Shown here: positions 12,601-25,454 of the stretch, one piece after another
Layout of the letters: every line of letters starts with the position of its first letter
How positions within the stretch are numbered: the first letter of the stretch is position 1
Assembly: GCA_008711295.1 (NCBI GenBank)
Contig: VUYV01000192.1
Coordinates: forward strand, 1,302,001 to 1,366,000
Direction: 5' to 3'
From: Anarhynchus alexandrinus
Lineage: Eukaryota > Chordata > Aves > Charadriiformes > Charadriidae
DNA: 64,000 nt
Notes under the pieces: model-generated
Database searches by the model: none
Seen by the model: only the letters and a program-made list of their open reading frames with translations
Told to the model about the DNA's origin: nothing
Program-made: the position numbers and the translations under genes

Positions 12601-15249
12601 CTATAACCATGAAAAATACTTTCGTGAAGATATGTCTCTTCTTGCTACCTCAGTCCATGTTAATTGATATTCAAATTATTTTATTCTGCACATTAGTTGA
12701 AAAAAACATATCATCAACTGTGTAAAATGAATACTCCAGCTTCCGTTAGACAAATCTTTGGTAATAAGAGATTTGATGGCTGACATGTCTAAGGTCATAA
12801 TTCACATGGTAATGACGTAGGTCTATATCATATATTTATTTATTATCAGAAGCAGCTTTCAATAACCACTCTGAGATCTGGGCTGAGCTCGCTGCAGTTA
12901 TGAGCAAAAAACATGGCACGCCACTAAAATACACAGTGTTATCAAAAGCTTTTAACTTGTTCACATTCACAGAATCTCATGTAATTGTTTCTGCACATGT
13001 TGTTATTGTGGAGGTCATCCATCAGTGAGGAAGGGGATTAATACAGCCCTCAGGACAAACGGTTGCTGTAGAGTGCACAGTAGTACAGATCGACAGCAAT
13101 AAGTTTGCCCCTGCAGGTTGCAGCCATGCTCTCTTACCTGGGCTCTGGGGCAGCAGCTGCCTGCACCAGCACAGGAGCTGGAGGAGCCCCATACCGCCAG
13201 TTGACTTGCCTTTTCCATGGTTTGCCTAGTATGTACTGTCAGCTCGGTGTCTCAAAAACCCTCCGCCGCAGTAGAGAAAATAATACAGGAAAAGAGAATA
13301 CTGGCGGGCAGGCAGCCCTAACAAAGGAGGAATGAAATGCCTTAGTTGAAAAGATGGGTAAATACAGCTGCAAGATTTCCTCTCCTCGCTTCCCCACAAG
13401 TAAGAAGACACTTCATAGCCCCTCAGTGCTCTCTTAAACAGGTGCTTCTCTTGGGTTTAGTTTTTCGTGCCACCAGCCTGAGCAGCCAGGCTCTGTCAGC
13501 CGTACCGTAAGACATCATTCACCTGAAGGAGAAGCTTTAAAAAGACCTGATGCTACAGACTAATTAAATAGAGGTGGAAAGGCTAGTTCTTCCTCAGTAC
13601 AGCCGTAAGGACCAGATGCTGGAGATCTGCCAGCTTTTTTGGGGTGTGAGGGAGGAGGGAGATGCAGCTTTCAGTCGGCAGGACAGGTCAGGTACTCTCT
13701 GTGTGTACATGCTTGTGCACACGTCTTTTTCATGAAGGAGTCTTTATTATAAGCATGGAGGAAAAATATATTTCCCTTGGGCCTCTCGCTATGTATGCCA
13801 CTTATGCAAAAGCCCTCTATTGTTTTGGCAGCAAGCAGAGGCAGCAGCAGGTGAGATAATTGATTGACACCAGCATTGTTGTTGTTAAGAGAAAAGCCAG
13901 ACTTAACCATACTGTCTTATAAAAATTAGTCTGAAGTCTGTGGTATCTGTGGGCCATCTCAGTGCTCAACATTCACTAATCCGACCACATAGGAAACATT
14001 TATCTCCCTTTTCTCCTCAAAAGGAGAGTGTGATTTTTATCGTGCATGCCTTGAGAAGCGTTTTGGTAAAGAAAGTGTTTGGCTTTCTTATGCTGGCCAT
14101 CTGCAGTGTCTCTCTTTTGTAAAAGCCCAAGCAACTGTCTGTGAACTTCAAAATCTAAATTCTTGGGAGTTTTTTACACCAGTAGAGGATGGTGCTAGTG
14201 CTGGGATTGAGACTTGGGGGGGTGGAGGGTGCAAAAGTCTGAAGGAGGGACTCATAGGTGGCCAGAACAAGTGTAAAGTAGGTGATGAAAAGGGCATGAT
14301 AAATCCAGTAATTAGCTTCTGTCAGCCAGAATAAGGGGAGAATAAGTGAAAGTTGATCTCCCCTGGAGGTATTCCAAAAGGAGAACAGTAATGAGAACTA
14401 AACACCTTAATTTTTCTTACGATGAATTCTTCTGCCACTGCAAGCTTTACTGGGGGTTGGAGGTCCTCCATTCTGTGCCGACAGGATGAATCTTCCCGGA
14501 AAAGACTTTCTGCCTGCTCACAGGGACCGGTCAGGACCACAGTGTGACAGTGTAATTGATTTGGCCAGGGTGCTCTCACAGAGAGTGCACTTGCTTTACA
14601 AAATTACCAATTTCATGGCAGTACTATTAAGTATAATTTTTGGAGATGTGCAATTCAGTAATTGGCTAATTGGGTAAGTCATCTGAGCAATGTACTAAAC
14701 AAGACAAAGGTAAGCAAAGAGTTATTTCACGTGTGTTTACCTCTGTTACCTCTGCTGCCTGTTTGTACTAGATTTAACATTCAGTATGTAATGTTCAGGA
14801 TAAATTACAATCCTCAGTCTTTAGTCCTGCACAGGAAATGAATGTGTGGCACGAACAATAACAACGTCAGTTCACATCTTCCCAGCACTGCCACTGCTGG
14901 CACTCTTTGACTCTGCCCTTTTGCTTCTCAAGTCTAGGGAACTGTTCATTGATTTAGAGTAGGAAAGAGACTAAGGATAGGTTGGACTCCCAAAGGAATG
15001 AGATAAAGGCCTTTGGCACAAAGGAAAATCTAAGGGCATAAACTGCAAATGAGTGGGAGTACAAGGGGCTGCTTCTGAGATGTCTGCCCATCCTCCTTTC
15101 CATTTTGATGCAGCAAGTTATAACTCATGTAAACATTGCAAAAGTAACAATCAGACACTGCACAGTAAAGTACACCTCATTATAAGACCTCAAGACAGCA
15201 GCACTGTTCAGATAAGTTTCAGGGATGGAGATACAAAGAGTTATTCCCC

Positions 15250-15330
15250 TTCTGTTAGAACCGGGAAACTGAGGAACACACAGGTTGTGGAGACTGTCTG
15301 CAGCTGCACGATGAGGGCACAGGGTATTCT
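15250..15330 (+). mobile_element. Possible MIR-like SINE relic
   Basis: The segment ccgggaaactgaggaacaca, caggttgtgg and gcagctgcacgatgagggca resembles the MIR/CORE-SINE block GGAAACTGAGGCACAGAGAGGTT...GTCACACAG, with heavy divergence. Only one conserved block is visible. Confidence 0.4.
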
Positions 15331-17449
15331 TTGGATCTAGCCTTTTGCTGCTTCTTTCTTGAGGGAAGTTTAGAGAAGACTTTCTGTTTCTCTTATAAAT
15401 GTTGACCTTTTCTCTGTTTCTTTTGCCTCCTCGAGATTTTTATCATGTGATTAACATGTTGAAATGCAGCTATGGAGTAAACCCAACAAATAATGGATTT
15501 CTTTGATTTATTAGCCATCTGGAGGGTTGAACCAAACACACATTTTGGAAAAATAATCAGTAAATAAGATGACGACAAATACTGACTTTTATTCTTAGCG
15601 AGATGTTTTATGTTTTCACAATAGGATTATCATCCAATAAGCCTAGATCATTTGTAATGAATTTGTAACAAATTATTTGCTAGGAAATGATGTTTCAAAA
15701 CAGAATTTCAATTTAGAATTTTTTTCTTAAACACGGACCATTCAGGACAATTTCTCCAACTTTTTCTGTCACCAGGACTATATAAAACAATTCCAAATAA
15801 AACAATTCTTATGAAAAATCAGGGCTAGCTCTAGCCAGGAGTTCTGCTCTCTGCTGTAGAACTCTGCAACGAGCAAGTCAATTGGTATTGCCAGAGCATT
15901 TAAATCTACCAGACTTCATGAGACATTGATTAGCATTTGTAAAGCAACTTGACAATGTTTTGTAGGACTACAAAAGTAGAATCAGTAAAATTTGTAATGT
16001 CATATTATAATTTATCCTTTGTTGGACGGAGGAGTCAAAATTAGTACAATTAGCAACTTCCCATCAAAGCATTTTTGTAAGAATCCAGCGTGTATCAAAA
16101 TAATTCGGGAAGGCACTGTTTCAAGCCTTTTCTGTCAAAGTCCATTGGTACTGAAGTCCTAGAATAAGCATACATGTTGTGTGAGTTATCATTGAAATAA
16201 GTCTTTTCACTGAGAGATAGCCATAACAGTTTGTATTGTAAAGTTCACCAAAGACACTGAGTAAGCTGTAGCCTGTGTGACAAAAGCAACAATGTTCATA
16301 GTGCCCACACTAGCTAATTCAAAACCAGCTCAGGTATGTTGTCTACACAAGCAACGAGCACTCCTCAGACCTTAGTACGCCCTCAGTGTGTGTAGCTCTT
16401 TTCTCTGTTTTTTTAAAAAATTTGGAATAGTCCTTCAAGAATGGGAAGTGGCCATGTTTTTCATCGCACACTTCCTTAGTTTGATTTCCACCATTGGCCT
16501 GATGGAAACGTAGGGATTTGGAAAAAATGCTGACAGACGCCCACTTGTATCTGTGGTGTTGCTCAATTAAAAGCAGTTCACTTACATCAAGGATGAGGGT
16601 GACTCCTAACCCACAGGCAGACTGTTTGGTCAATTAAACTCTGTTTTTCATTTTACCCAGCCTCCACTGCACCAATTGAAATTAAATTTCCAGTATTTCA
16701 AGTATTCTTGAGCATCTCTCTGTGAAGCCATGAAGGTTACTGCATTGCTCAAAGCAACGATGCGAAGCTCTCTGTGGTTCATACACAGCGAGAGTTCAGT
16801 GACCCATTCTGATTCGTACATATCACATGCTTGGTGACTTATATTTCAAAAAATGGATCTTAGCTGATCCATCCCACATGTTTGGCTTCTGAAGGAAAAA
16901 TACTAATTTTTTAAAAACACAACATGGTGAGGAGGGTATCTTCTCCATTGTTTTTGGTCCTAGATACAGTAACATTGGGCTTTTTGTCCTCGAGGTGAGA
17001 CTGACCCAGAACATCACACACAGAATCTCAAATACAAGGTTGCCAACTTCATGTCAAAGGCAATTAGCAAGAAAGAAATACAATCTCCTCTGTTGACATT
17101 AGGGGACAGGTAGAGGAGAGTGTAACCAATGAAGTAAAGAAGAAAAAAAAAGGGAACACAACACACATATTTATGCGTGTATCATCTCATACTAATCCTT
17201 CAGCCTTGACTTGGGCTTGGTCTTTCTGATTCCCAGCACTATTCTGGATAGTTTGTTTGCTGCACACTACGTGCTCATCCTCCACAGGAGGTCATAGTTA
17301 GCACCAACTGTATCACTGGAGAATCGAAGCACAATATAATGCATTCAATAAGTAGTGGTGTTTGGTTCATTACTTAGGCTCATAGGTAAGGCATTCTGTA
17401 TAAATAAGAGCATGGTATAGCTTCCAAGACAAATTATAATTTACAAAGA

Positions 17450-17482
17450 TACATATATATATAAAAAACTATATATATAACT
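17450..17482 (+). repeat. Alternating TA hairpin-forming segment
   Basis: Two TATATATATA blocks are separated by about six bases (aaaaac), giving a self-complementary AT-rich element. Confidence 0.7.
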
Positions 17483-18526
17483 CAACTAATGTGGAAAGGG
17501 TCTTTGGATTGTTGAATTGGGTCTCTAAGGAGTCTCTTCTATACCTAGAGGAGAGGAGAACAGCATGGTGGGTTGTAAACTTGTGTTGAGTCACTTAGCT
17601 ATTCACCCAAGCATACGGAGCTGGTTAGAAACTGGGAGGTTAACCTAAGTTAGATTTGCAGGAGCTCATGGAAAAAGTTAAAGCATGAAGGCCTTCCTTC
17701 TTCTGCCAAGATGCTCAATGGCGTGAAGTGCCATCTGTCTCACCCTAAGAGACTCTTTGAGGCTCAGCAACTGACTTCTTAGGTGGCTGATCAGTGCTTC
17801 TGAATCAAGAGGCTGAGGAGGCATTCTTAAAAAATACTTTTTGTCTAATCTCATTTTCTTGAAATCAAATACTTTTCCCTGAAAATCTTGGATTTCAGTT
17901 ATGCAATGGAAAATATATAGTTTCTTTGAATAGCAGACACTTCCCCTGTAACACTTGACTAAAATGTAATTTGCCTTCTAGAGATGCCAATTATTTTACT
18001 TTGATATTTTTGAGCCAGCCTCTTGTCAGTTCATTCTTCTCAGGTATTTGTGATGTAGGAAAGTTGTACTGACTGGAGTACTCTTTCTGGTTCTTTCTAT
18101 CCAAAACCCAGTCCAGTAATTGACAGTGACAAAGAAAAGCATAATTTTACGTATTTTGCGGTCCTTGTGCACAATCTAGAAGCAGTTTGTGCTTATTACC
18201 ACGTTTAATCTTTTGTGTAATAGTTATAAACTAACAAAATAAGTTTATGTATATATCCACACTGCAGATCAAGAAAAGCACAGTGCAGTCAGTGCAGGTG
18301 GTTCTTGAACTAATGCTAAAAAAAATTAGTGCGAAAATCAGGTGTAATGCAACATAAGAGGTAGGAGTCATTCACAGTTATAAAAGTCATGGGAAATCAT
18401 CCCTGGGCAAATACTCTCTGATGGATGGTCCTCTGCATCTTACTGCTTTTCATGTATTCTTCATCTTCTTCCTTCTTATTCACCACTAGAGTCGGCTGTT
18501 GAAATAAGGTCTTAGAGAGCAGAGGC

Positions 18527-18551
18527 ACAATTATGGAAAGGCCATAATTGT
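18527..18551. repeat. Perfect 10-bp inverted repeat
   Basis: ACAATTATGG and CCATAATTGT are separated by a five-base loop, giving a compact hairpin. Confidence 0.8.
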
Positions 18552-21399
18552 AAAAAAAGAATCAGAAGGAAATTACAAATTAAAGTGGAATGATTGTCTA
18601 GTTCACTCTGGCTTCCATTTTCTAATCATCCTAAATTATTTTAATGCGTGTTTTCAAGCTCAAAATTAGCAAAGGTCCCATGATGTAATTCTCCTAACAC
18701 CCATTGGATATTACATTATACTGGTTCAATTTCATTCCAGTCTTTTGCAGCATCATCTCCCACTCAGGGCTTATGTATCATGGTTTAGGGACCTCCTACT
18801 CGCTCTGTTTCTAGATAGTACTTTTAATACATGAAGTTTAGGAATAGTTGTGGAGTTAAAGCCAGTTTCTTATTTGTAAAGGCCTAGGAATATAAGATTA
18901 CACAAAAACTCTTAAAACATGTTTGTCTTTGAAATATCTTAAATTAATAATCAAAAGCTCACATCAAGTCTAAAACAAATCAAACTCAGTCATGAAGATG
19001 AGAAACAGGAATTATTAACTGAATAGCGAGGCTGATGGAGGCTCAATGAGATCATTTTGTTCAAAGATTAAAGGCGATGAACACTGAAATAGTTGAGGAG
19101 GATGGCTATGAACACATCTGACTAGAGCTGCTAAATTCAGTAATGATCAAAAGTTAATTATCAAAGCAGAGAACTACTCAACACAGACAATTTGAGTCAA
19201 TAGCTAAGCAGCCCAGAAAAAAAGTAATTTGGAAGAAGTATTTTCCTATAATGAAGTTTATATAAAAGACGTACATTTCAAAGAAACCTGCCTAAAACAA
19301 GATTGCATTCTTCCTGATCAGAGAAAAATAATTAGCTCTAATTGACAGACCTGCTGCACACCAAATATTTTCAAACAATATGTTTCTGCATCAAAGCTTA
19401 ATGTGTAGAGTTACTCAATGTCACTTTGATTTTGCCTTCCTTTATCTCATGCCACTGAGCATGCTCGTGGTATCGCAACAAATATGCTTTGAAAAATGAA
19501 TGAGCAACACCTACAAGACAAATAAAAGCAGAAGGCCAGATCCTGCATTTCTTTCTTAGACGGAATCCCTGACATGTATTCTGTGCTGTGTTTAACATCA
19601 TCATGGTCCTGCTCAGAGGCAAACCAAATCATTTGTAATAGGAAATGACCAGTTGCTTGATCATCCAACGTTAAACTGCGCTGGCATGTAGATTAGCCTC
19701 AGCATTTGCAATATTTGTTTAAAACTCTACATGAGTTAGCATGTCTGTGAAGGACACTGTCCCTCCAGCACGTGACTTTTCTTAAGAGTTGGGAAAGTGC
19801 CTTCTCCTAGTAACAAAGGGAGAGAAATGTGGAAATTCTCCATGTAAAAAACTAAGGAAAGATGTGCTAGAATATTCATGGTCCAAGAAAGTAAAATATA
19901 TCTATAATTCTTTCTTCCTAAAGCTACCACATTTCTTTCAGGGTAAGCAGTTGCCATCAGCATAGCTAAGTAGTCAAAAATCAAACATCCAGTTTAGCCT
20001 CTGCTCTTTAATATTCTATGACTTTGACATTGCTAGCTCTCACGCCCTGAAATATCTTCATCTTCTTTAATCTTTCATGTAAACAGTTTAGCTCACACTA
20101 TCACGCACATGCTCTCCAGAATATCTTCTGCTTTACTTTGTATTAGAATCGACTACATTATTATTATTTATTTGTAATCCTAGACACTCTCCACTCTTCT
20201 ATTTTCTTTTCTTTATCTGTATTTTGATACCAATTTTTGTGTAGTGATTTTTTAATAATTCAGGGGAAAAAAAATATGATTTAGATGCAAGTTTCACATG
20301 CTTGAACTCAGAATTGCTTTAGTCCAGCTATTCGGTATACAGAAGGATCAAGCCAAATATCACTGTACAGTCAAAAAAACTTCTGCCATTGTGGAAGGCT
20401 GTTTATGAGCTTTAAAAATAATTTGAGTTCCCTGCAGGATGGGAGTGAAACTTGGCATTTAGTGGGAGGCTTGGGAAACTGAAATGCCATTTTTGATGGT
20501 GTTTTAATTCATTTTAAATGAAGCATTTGTGTGTTGTTACATGTAGTTTATTACTCAGAAAGATTTCTTAATAACATGCTTCTGACTCTGCATTTGCATG
20601 TGGCAGTGGAAAAAGGGAGATTTGGGAGAGTATCATTGGAAAGAGGCACAACTTGAATTATCTCACTAATGAGGCAGGGACCCCATTTCATCATAGGCTT
20701 GTTTGAGAGGACATAATTAGGGTTGGGTCTGTAACTCTTACTTGTGCAATCTTAAGTTTAGCATTTCCTGAGCTTTAAGTGTTTTATTTAGCAGCCCTAC
20801 TGTACAATTAATATAATTGTTTCCTATCGCGCATTCATTGATTTATTCTTTAGATGGAAAAAATAGTCCAAATGAAACAAACAAATTTGTCTTTCCACGC
20901 TGGGAGCCAGCCCAGAGGATTGCTGTTTCCCCATCTCAGCTCTCACAAGCTCTAATTTTTTCTCCCAAATTTTAAACTCATTATTAGGGATTTCCATGGA
21001 TTTAAACACAGATCTTATCTTTGCTATGATTGGAGGCAAAAGTGCCAAAACAACAGGTATTTTGAAAAACTAGCCCCATGGTAGAGCCCAAAGGAAAGCT
21101 CATTCTGGCAAAATTTGGAACGCAGTTGTGCAGTTCGCAGAGGTTTCAAAAGTTAGTCAGTTCTCGTAAAGGATTTAATTCCTCCAGGGCTCATGTGAGC
21201 ATTTTTCAGGACCACTAACAATAGCAGTTCCTATGCGGGAACCATTTTATTCCCATCCCGAAGGACAGCAGAGGTTAAAGTTCCTCACCAAAACCCTTCT
21301 CTTCAATTTTGGTAGGCTTTATAAAAACGTCTCTGAAGGTAATTAAGCACTAAAACTTTCCTTACTATAATAGGTTTATGGATCAGTTGTCTGAATTCT

Positions 21400-22420
21400 G
21401 CCTTTCACCGCTATCCGTGCTTGTAATCTCACTAACCATCTGACCGCTTTCCACATTTAAATCTATTACAGTCTCGTTCTGCAAACGCTAGGAGGAATTC
21501 TCTGAAATGATACGACAACAGTAGTTTATCTGAAGGCGATATTTCAAGCCCTCTCGCATTAAAACGTTATTTACCTATGCTGAAAAAAATCGGAGGGAGG
21601 ATGCAAGGTTGGTTCAGATTACATAATTATGCCACAGAAGCATTAAAAAAAAAAGATCTCCACTAAAATCTCGAGCAGCTTAACCAGTGTGATAGACTCG
21701 CGCAGCTCTGCCATCGGTGCCCCCAGCTGTGTTGCTTAGCAACATTTTAATTCAAGAAGAATCGAAGGAGATGAAATCCCTGTGGAGAGGGAAACAGAAA
21801 TAAGAGGGCCGTTGACAGATGATCTGAGTTGTTTCTTCTAATATACTGTGAAGATCACTGGCTCTTTTCATGAATGATAAATGGACTGTACACAGATCAA
21901 TGGGTTCAGCAATAAACTGGAACCAGGCTCCATGTCTGAGGTGGTGCAGGCCGAGAGGCCCAAAGATTTACTCATTTAGATGATTTGGAGTGTGTTTTCT
22001 CAAAGGTTTCACAAGAGGAAATTGATCTGAACATTTGGTCATCCCTTGCCCTTTTCTGCTGTTGGCGAATAAAAACTGTTTTGGAAACGGAGTCCGTTCT
22101 TCCCTTTATTTTTTCCTGTTGTTGTTCTTGTTCCAGATACGGACAGATAGCTTGTGGCAAAGGGGCCAGGCCTCAGGGCGGGAAATGAAGTAATCGCCCT
22201 GAATGAGCGGTTCCTAAACATTCGTGGCCATTAAAAATAAACAAACCACCCTGATATCACAAACTGGGGCAGGAGCATTTAAAACCTGTGGCGCTGTCTC
22301 TCTGAAGGGGTCCGGCTCCTGCAGCCCCCTGCCCCGGCCGCGGCGGGCTGCCTGGCTGGGCGCTTCTCGAGAGCATCCGCGCGTCGATGTTTGCTTGCGG
22401 CTTGGTTGTGCTTTCGTGTG
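21400..22420. promoter_or_regulatory. CpG-elevated region before exon B
   Basis: CpG dinucleotides are far denser than in neighbouring intron DNA. By eye there are about a dozen in 21410-21720 and about twenty in 22140-22420, the last with the GC-rich core ccccggccgcggcgggctgc near 22331-22350. The region holds the X-box and ends about 40 bp before the micro-exon. It could be an enhancer or an internal AFF2 promoter, or GC drift. Confidence 0.4.
21731..21743. promoter_or_regulatory. RFX-type X-box, perfect inverted repeat
   Basis: GTTGCTTAGCAAC is a perfect inverted repeat (GTTGCT-T-AGCAAC) and differs by one base from the RFX consensus GTNRCC-N(0-3)-RGYAAC. It lies 719 bp upstream of exon B inside a CpG-elevated region. 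RFX factors act at ciliary and neuronal genes. Function here is not shown by the sequence. Confidence 0.45.
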
Positions 22421-22462
22421 TTGCTTAATTGTTTGTTTCCCCCACCCCTCTTCTGTTTACAG

Positions 22463-22500
22463 GCTGCTGAAAAGACAAAATTGAGAAACATTCCTGTAAA
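22463..22500 (+). CDS. AFF2: AFF2 micro-exon B (38 nt), pSER linker
   Basis: This small internal exon follows a strong polypyrimidine acceptor (ccacccctcttctgtttacag) and ends at a consensus donor (AAA|gtaagt). It starts in phase 0 and reads AAEKTKLRNIPV plus two bases AA, which exon C completes to AAC (Asn). The resulting A-x-E-K-x-K-x-R-N-x-P-V-N string aligns without gaps to what I recall of the human AFF2 linker (AVEKAKPRNNPVN) and less well to AFF3 (AAQRTALR). It joins the acidic DLxLS segment to the serine tract. Because 38 is not a multiple of three, the exon cannot be skipped alone without a frameshift, but skipping A plus B (90 nt) or B plus C (201 nt) keeps frame. A CpG-rich patch lies immediately upstream. 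Confidence 0.9.
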
Positions 22501-24174
22501 GTAAGTTATTTTTGTATCCGTTTGAAAATGCAAGTTTAATGAAGTTGTGTACAATCACTAAAAAGACTAGGACAGTACAAAGCACGATGAAAGAGATAAT
22601 AGAATTCAAATTGCCCCTAATCATAGCTATAAAAAGGTCAGTATCATTGAGGAAAGCTTTCGATTTCTCATGTGTCCCTAATGATTGCACTCCCCAAGTT
22701 TCATCCAGTTTCCATAAATTAATGTGTTGTCTATGAATAGCTGCCAAATAATATCACAATCATACTCAATGCATAGTGCTCCTAGCCTTGGGGAGGTTTG
22801 TACATGCTAAAAAGATTATGATTTTTAATTGCAATCCTTGAGAAGGTCTGACAGGGGGGAAATAACTAGGAATGTGCCAAATGATTTCTAGACACATGGG
22901 AATATTTTGCACCTATGTATCAAGGCTTTGCCATCCTGTTGATTAAGAGCTCTTTCTCACTCCATGTGTGCGTCTCTCTCACACCATACACACACACGTA
23001 TGTTTCTCCTCTTTACAGCAGAGCTTTGTGAAGGATGAGCAAGCTACCAGGGAGCAATTTCCAGGGCATTTTATGAGAAGTTCTTAAATCTTAGGGCACT
23101 AGCAGCAACACTCAACCATATATCATTGAATTAAGAAAGTTGCTATATAGATGTCCTGGCTCTTTGAGAAAAGCTATTTTCAGTTAAAGCTACCAGCAAT
23201 CAGTGATTCTGTTTAAATAATGAATACTCTGGTCTTAATGGGCTCTTATGTACCAATAAAACACATACTTTTAGCTTCAGTAGGTGATCATTGCAGTTTG
23301 ACTAAGTCCCAGTAACTGTATATTCCTGTTACAGACAGAGGAAATGTTCTTATTTTTATTGTAGTTTGCTGATCATGCTGGCTTTTGGACTGGAGTGGTT
23401 TTGTATTTGTAAGAACATGCACTGACAGGACTCACAAATCATTGTGTTTTAGCACACATAACAAAAGAATACAGTTCTACTTCTCGCTTGGCTTCCATCA
23501 TGTATAGTCATTTACACCTTATAAAGTGAATGCAAAATGTGTATGAACACTCCTTGGAGTGATTAGGCAAGATGCAAGATAGTCATAAATCACTCTCTCT
23601 TTATGTTTCATTCAATCTGAGAAAAATTAGAAATAGGATCCAGCCGGGACCTGATAGCACATGAAACTTCTAATAAGACAAGGGACCCGTCTTGCCTATA
23701 GGGCTAGTTCAAATTCAGTGCAAGCTGAATTAAAGTCATTGTTAGCTGGTCGTTGTTTAATAGAGAGTGTGAAATGAGCTGCGTTTCCACCTCACATTCT
23801 AGAAGATCCAGGAGTTGGAAGGTGATGAGAGTGCTGGGGAACAACTCCAAAATCATCATTTATCATTCATTCACTTTTTTTTTTTTTAATATTTTGAGTC
23901 AAATTCTCAGCAGTGGCTCAGCTGAATTGAGTTTTCCCACATATAATAGAGAGATTGAGCCTTGTAGTCATTAAACAGCGTGTGTGTGACACTGATGCCC
24001 AGTTAATACACCAGAAAGGTTTGGGAGTGGGGGGGAAAGGGTGATTTAGGTTAAATCATTCCTTTATGGGACTTGAGTAAGTGTAATATTTTGGAATGGA
24101 AGGCGGCCAGATGGACAGTCTCGCTCTTTCCACCTACATGTGCATATTTCACCCTGTCATGTTTCCCCCAACTG

Positions 24175-24370
24175 GTTGTTTAACTTCTCTTTGACTATGT
24201 TCATGGTGGCAGCTTCAATTAGTACCCTAGGGAATTCATTATACATATTAATTACACTCTGCATAACAAAACAGCTGAAAAATCTGCCTCGTATTTTTCA
24301 GAGACATGTAACTATTTAAGGTACCCGTATACAATTATGATTCTATGCTAAAATATTACCTCTCAGGGCA
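24175..24370 (-). mobile_element. Ancient CR1-like LINE fragment
   Basis: The reverse strand reads NEFPRVLIEAATMNIVKEKL, which matches the ORF2 C-terminal pattern N-x-LPR-x-VV-E-A-S...FK-x-x-L of CR1 elements. The surrounding sequence (attacactctgcataacaaa) resembles the old CR1 3' region. The copy is strongly diverged and its ends are not defined. Confidence 0.6.
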
Positions 24371-25413
24371 AAAGTAAGAATAGTGTCTTTAAGATAGCAG
24401 TACTAGATATGGATTGCATTTATATAAGCATCACAGCCCCACTTAGTACAGCTCAGGCTTGTCTAGCTTTTAGTCGTTGCTTTTGTAGCTCTCAAATGTC
24501 AAAGAGAATTTCACTTGAATTTTAATGTTCTTCAGCTATGCAAAATAAAGTTAGTAGCTTCCATTGTCATAAGGGCTGAAAGCTGTACAGATTCCTTCTA
24601 CCATATGTGACTTATCACATACATTTTTAAAAACACATTTCTGTTATTAAGACATATGTGATAGTACACTTCTGCAAATGTGAATTGCTTTTGGCTAAAA
24701 GCCATGCACTAATAAGTTGAGTTGAATCTAACTGCATTTGACATCTGTTACAATATATTTTTTTTTACATATATAAATAAATATATAAAATATTCGCAGT
24801 TTTCATTAGCATAAAAAATGTCCTGATTTTAACGTTGTGCTGACATAGTCTTGTGTCCCAAAATGGAATCAGAAATCACTCCCTTTTAAAGCCTATGGTT
24901 TATATCGAGTCGTTGGACAGGGCCTCATAGTGCCGCTATTTAACATATTAGTTTAGGAGCATGATGAAGATTTCTGTAGAAATTATCTGTTTACTTTTCA
25001 TTGCTCAGTTTATTAATGTCTCTGGTTTAATGTTCGGGAGGAAGTTTACTGTTCTTTTTTGTTCTGTTGAATCCCTCCAGCACTTAACACTTAAGGAGGG
25101 AAAAAACCAAAGAAGTTTCCTTACTACAGTTCAGTAAGGCAGCCAAGCAGCGGGTTTCTTAGTGTCCAAGTGTCTATAGGTGATAGGTGCTTAGACTAAC
25201 TGGTATGCTGCTCCTGACAGCCGAGGTAGAGGCAGGTAGCATTTGGCTCCTTCAGAAGGCTTGGTCTCAATTCTGTGTTGCTTGTAGCACTTCAAGACAC
25301 AACACATCCATAGGAACTCATCTTTATGTATTGGTAGCATCATCTGACATAATATTACTATAAATAAGCACACAGGAAATAGCTAAGAAGTCTCTGTGTC
25401 TGCAGAACGGTTT

Positions 25414-25454
25414 GGGGTTTTTTTTGTGGGGTTGTTTGGGGTTTCTTTTGGGGG
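25414..25454 (+). other. G-rich tract, potential G-quadruplex
   Basis: Four runs of four or five G (25414-25417, 25428-25431, 25438-25441, 25450-25454) are separated by T-rich loops of 10, 6 and 8 bases. The longer loops exceed the strict seven-base rule, so this is a weak candidate. It is on the sense strand of the AFF2 intron. Confidence 0.45.

Larger units (their letters stand above)
6914..22462 (+). other. AFF2: AFF2 intron between exons A and B (15.5 kb)
   Basis: This is a phase-0 GT-AG intron with no further exon that I can support. Its content is mostly unannotated AT-rich DNA. It has a small CpG cluster (8290-8480), inverted repeats at 9622-9653 and 18527-18551, a MIR-like SINE relic (15250-15330), an alternating TA segment (17450-17482), and a CpG-elevated last kilobase with an RFX-type X-box (21731-21743). 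The human AFF2 I recall carries about 15 extra residues between the products of exons A and B. I looked for an exon encoding them here and did not recognise one. Confidence 0.85.
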
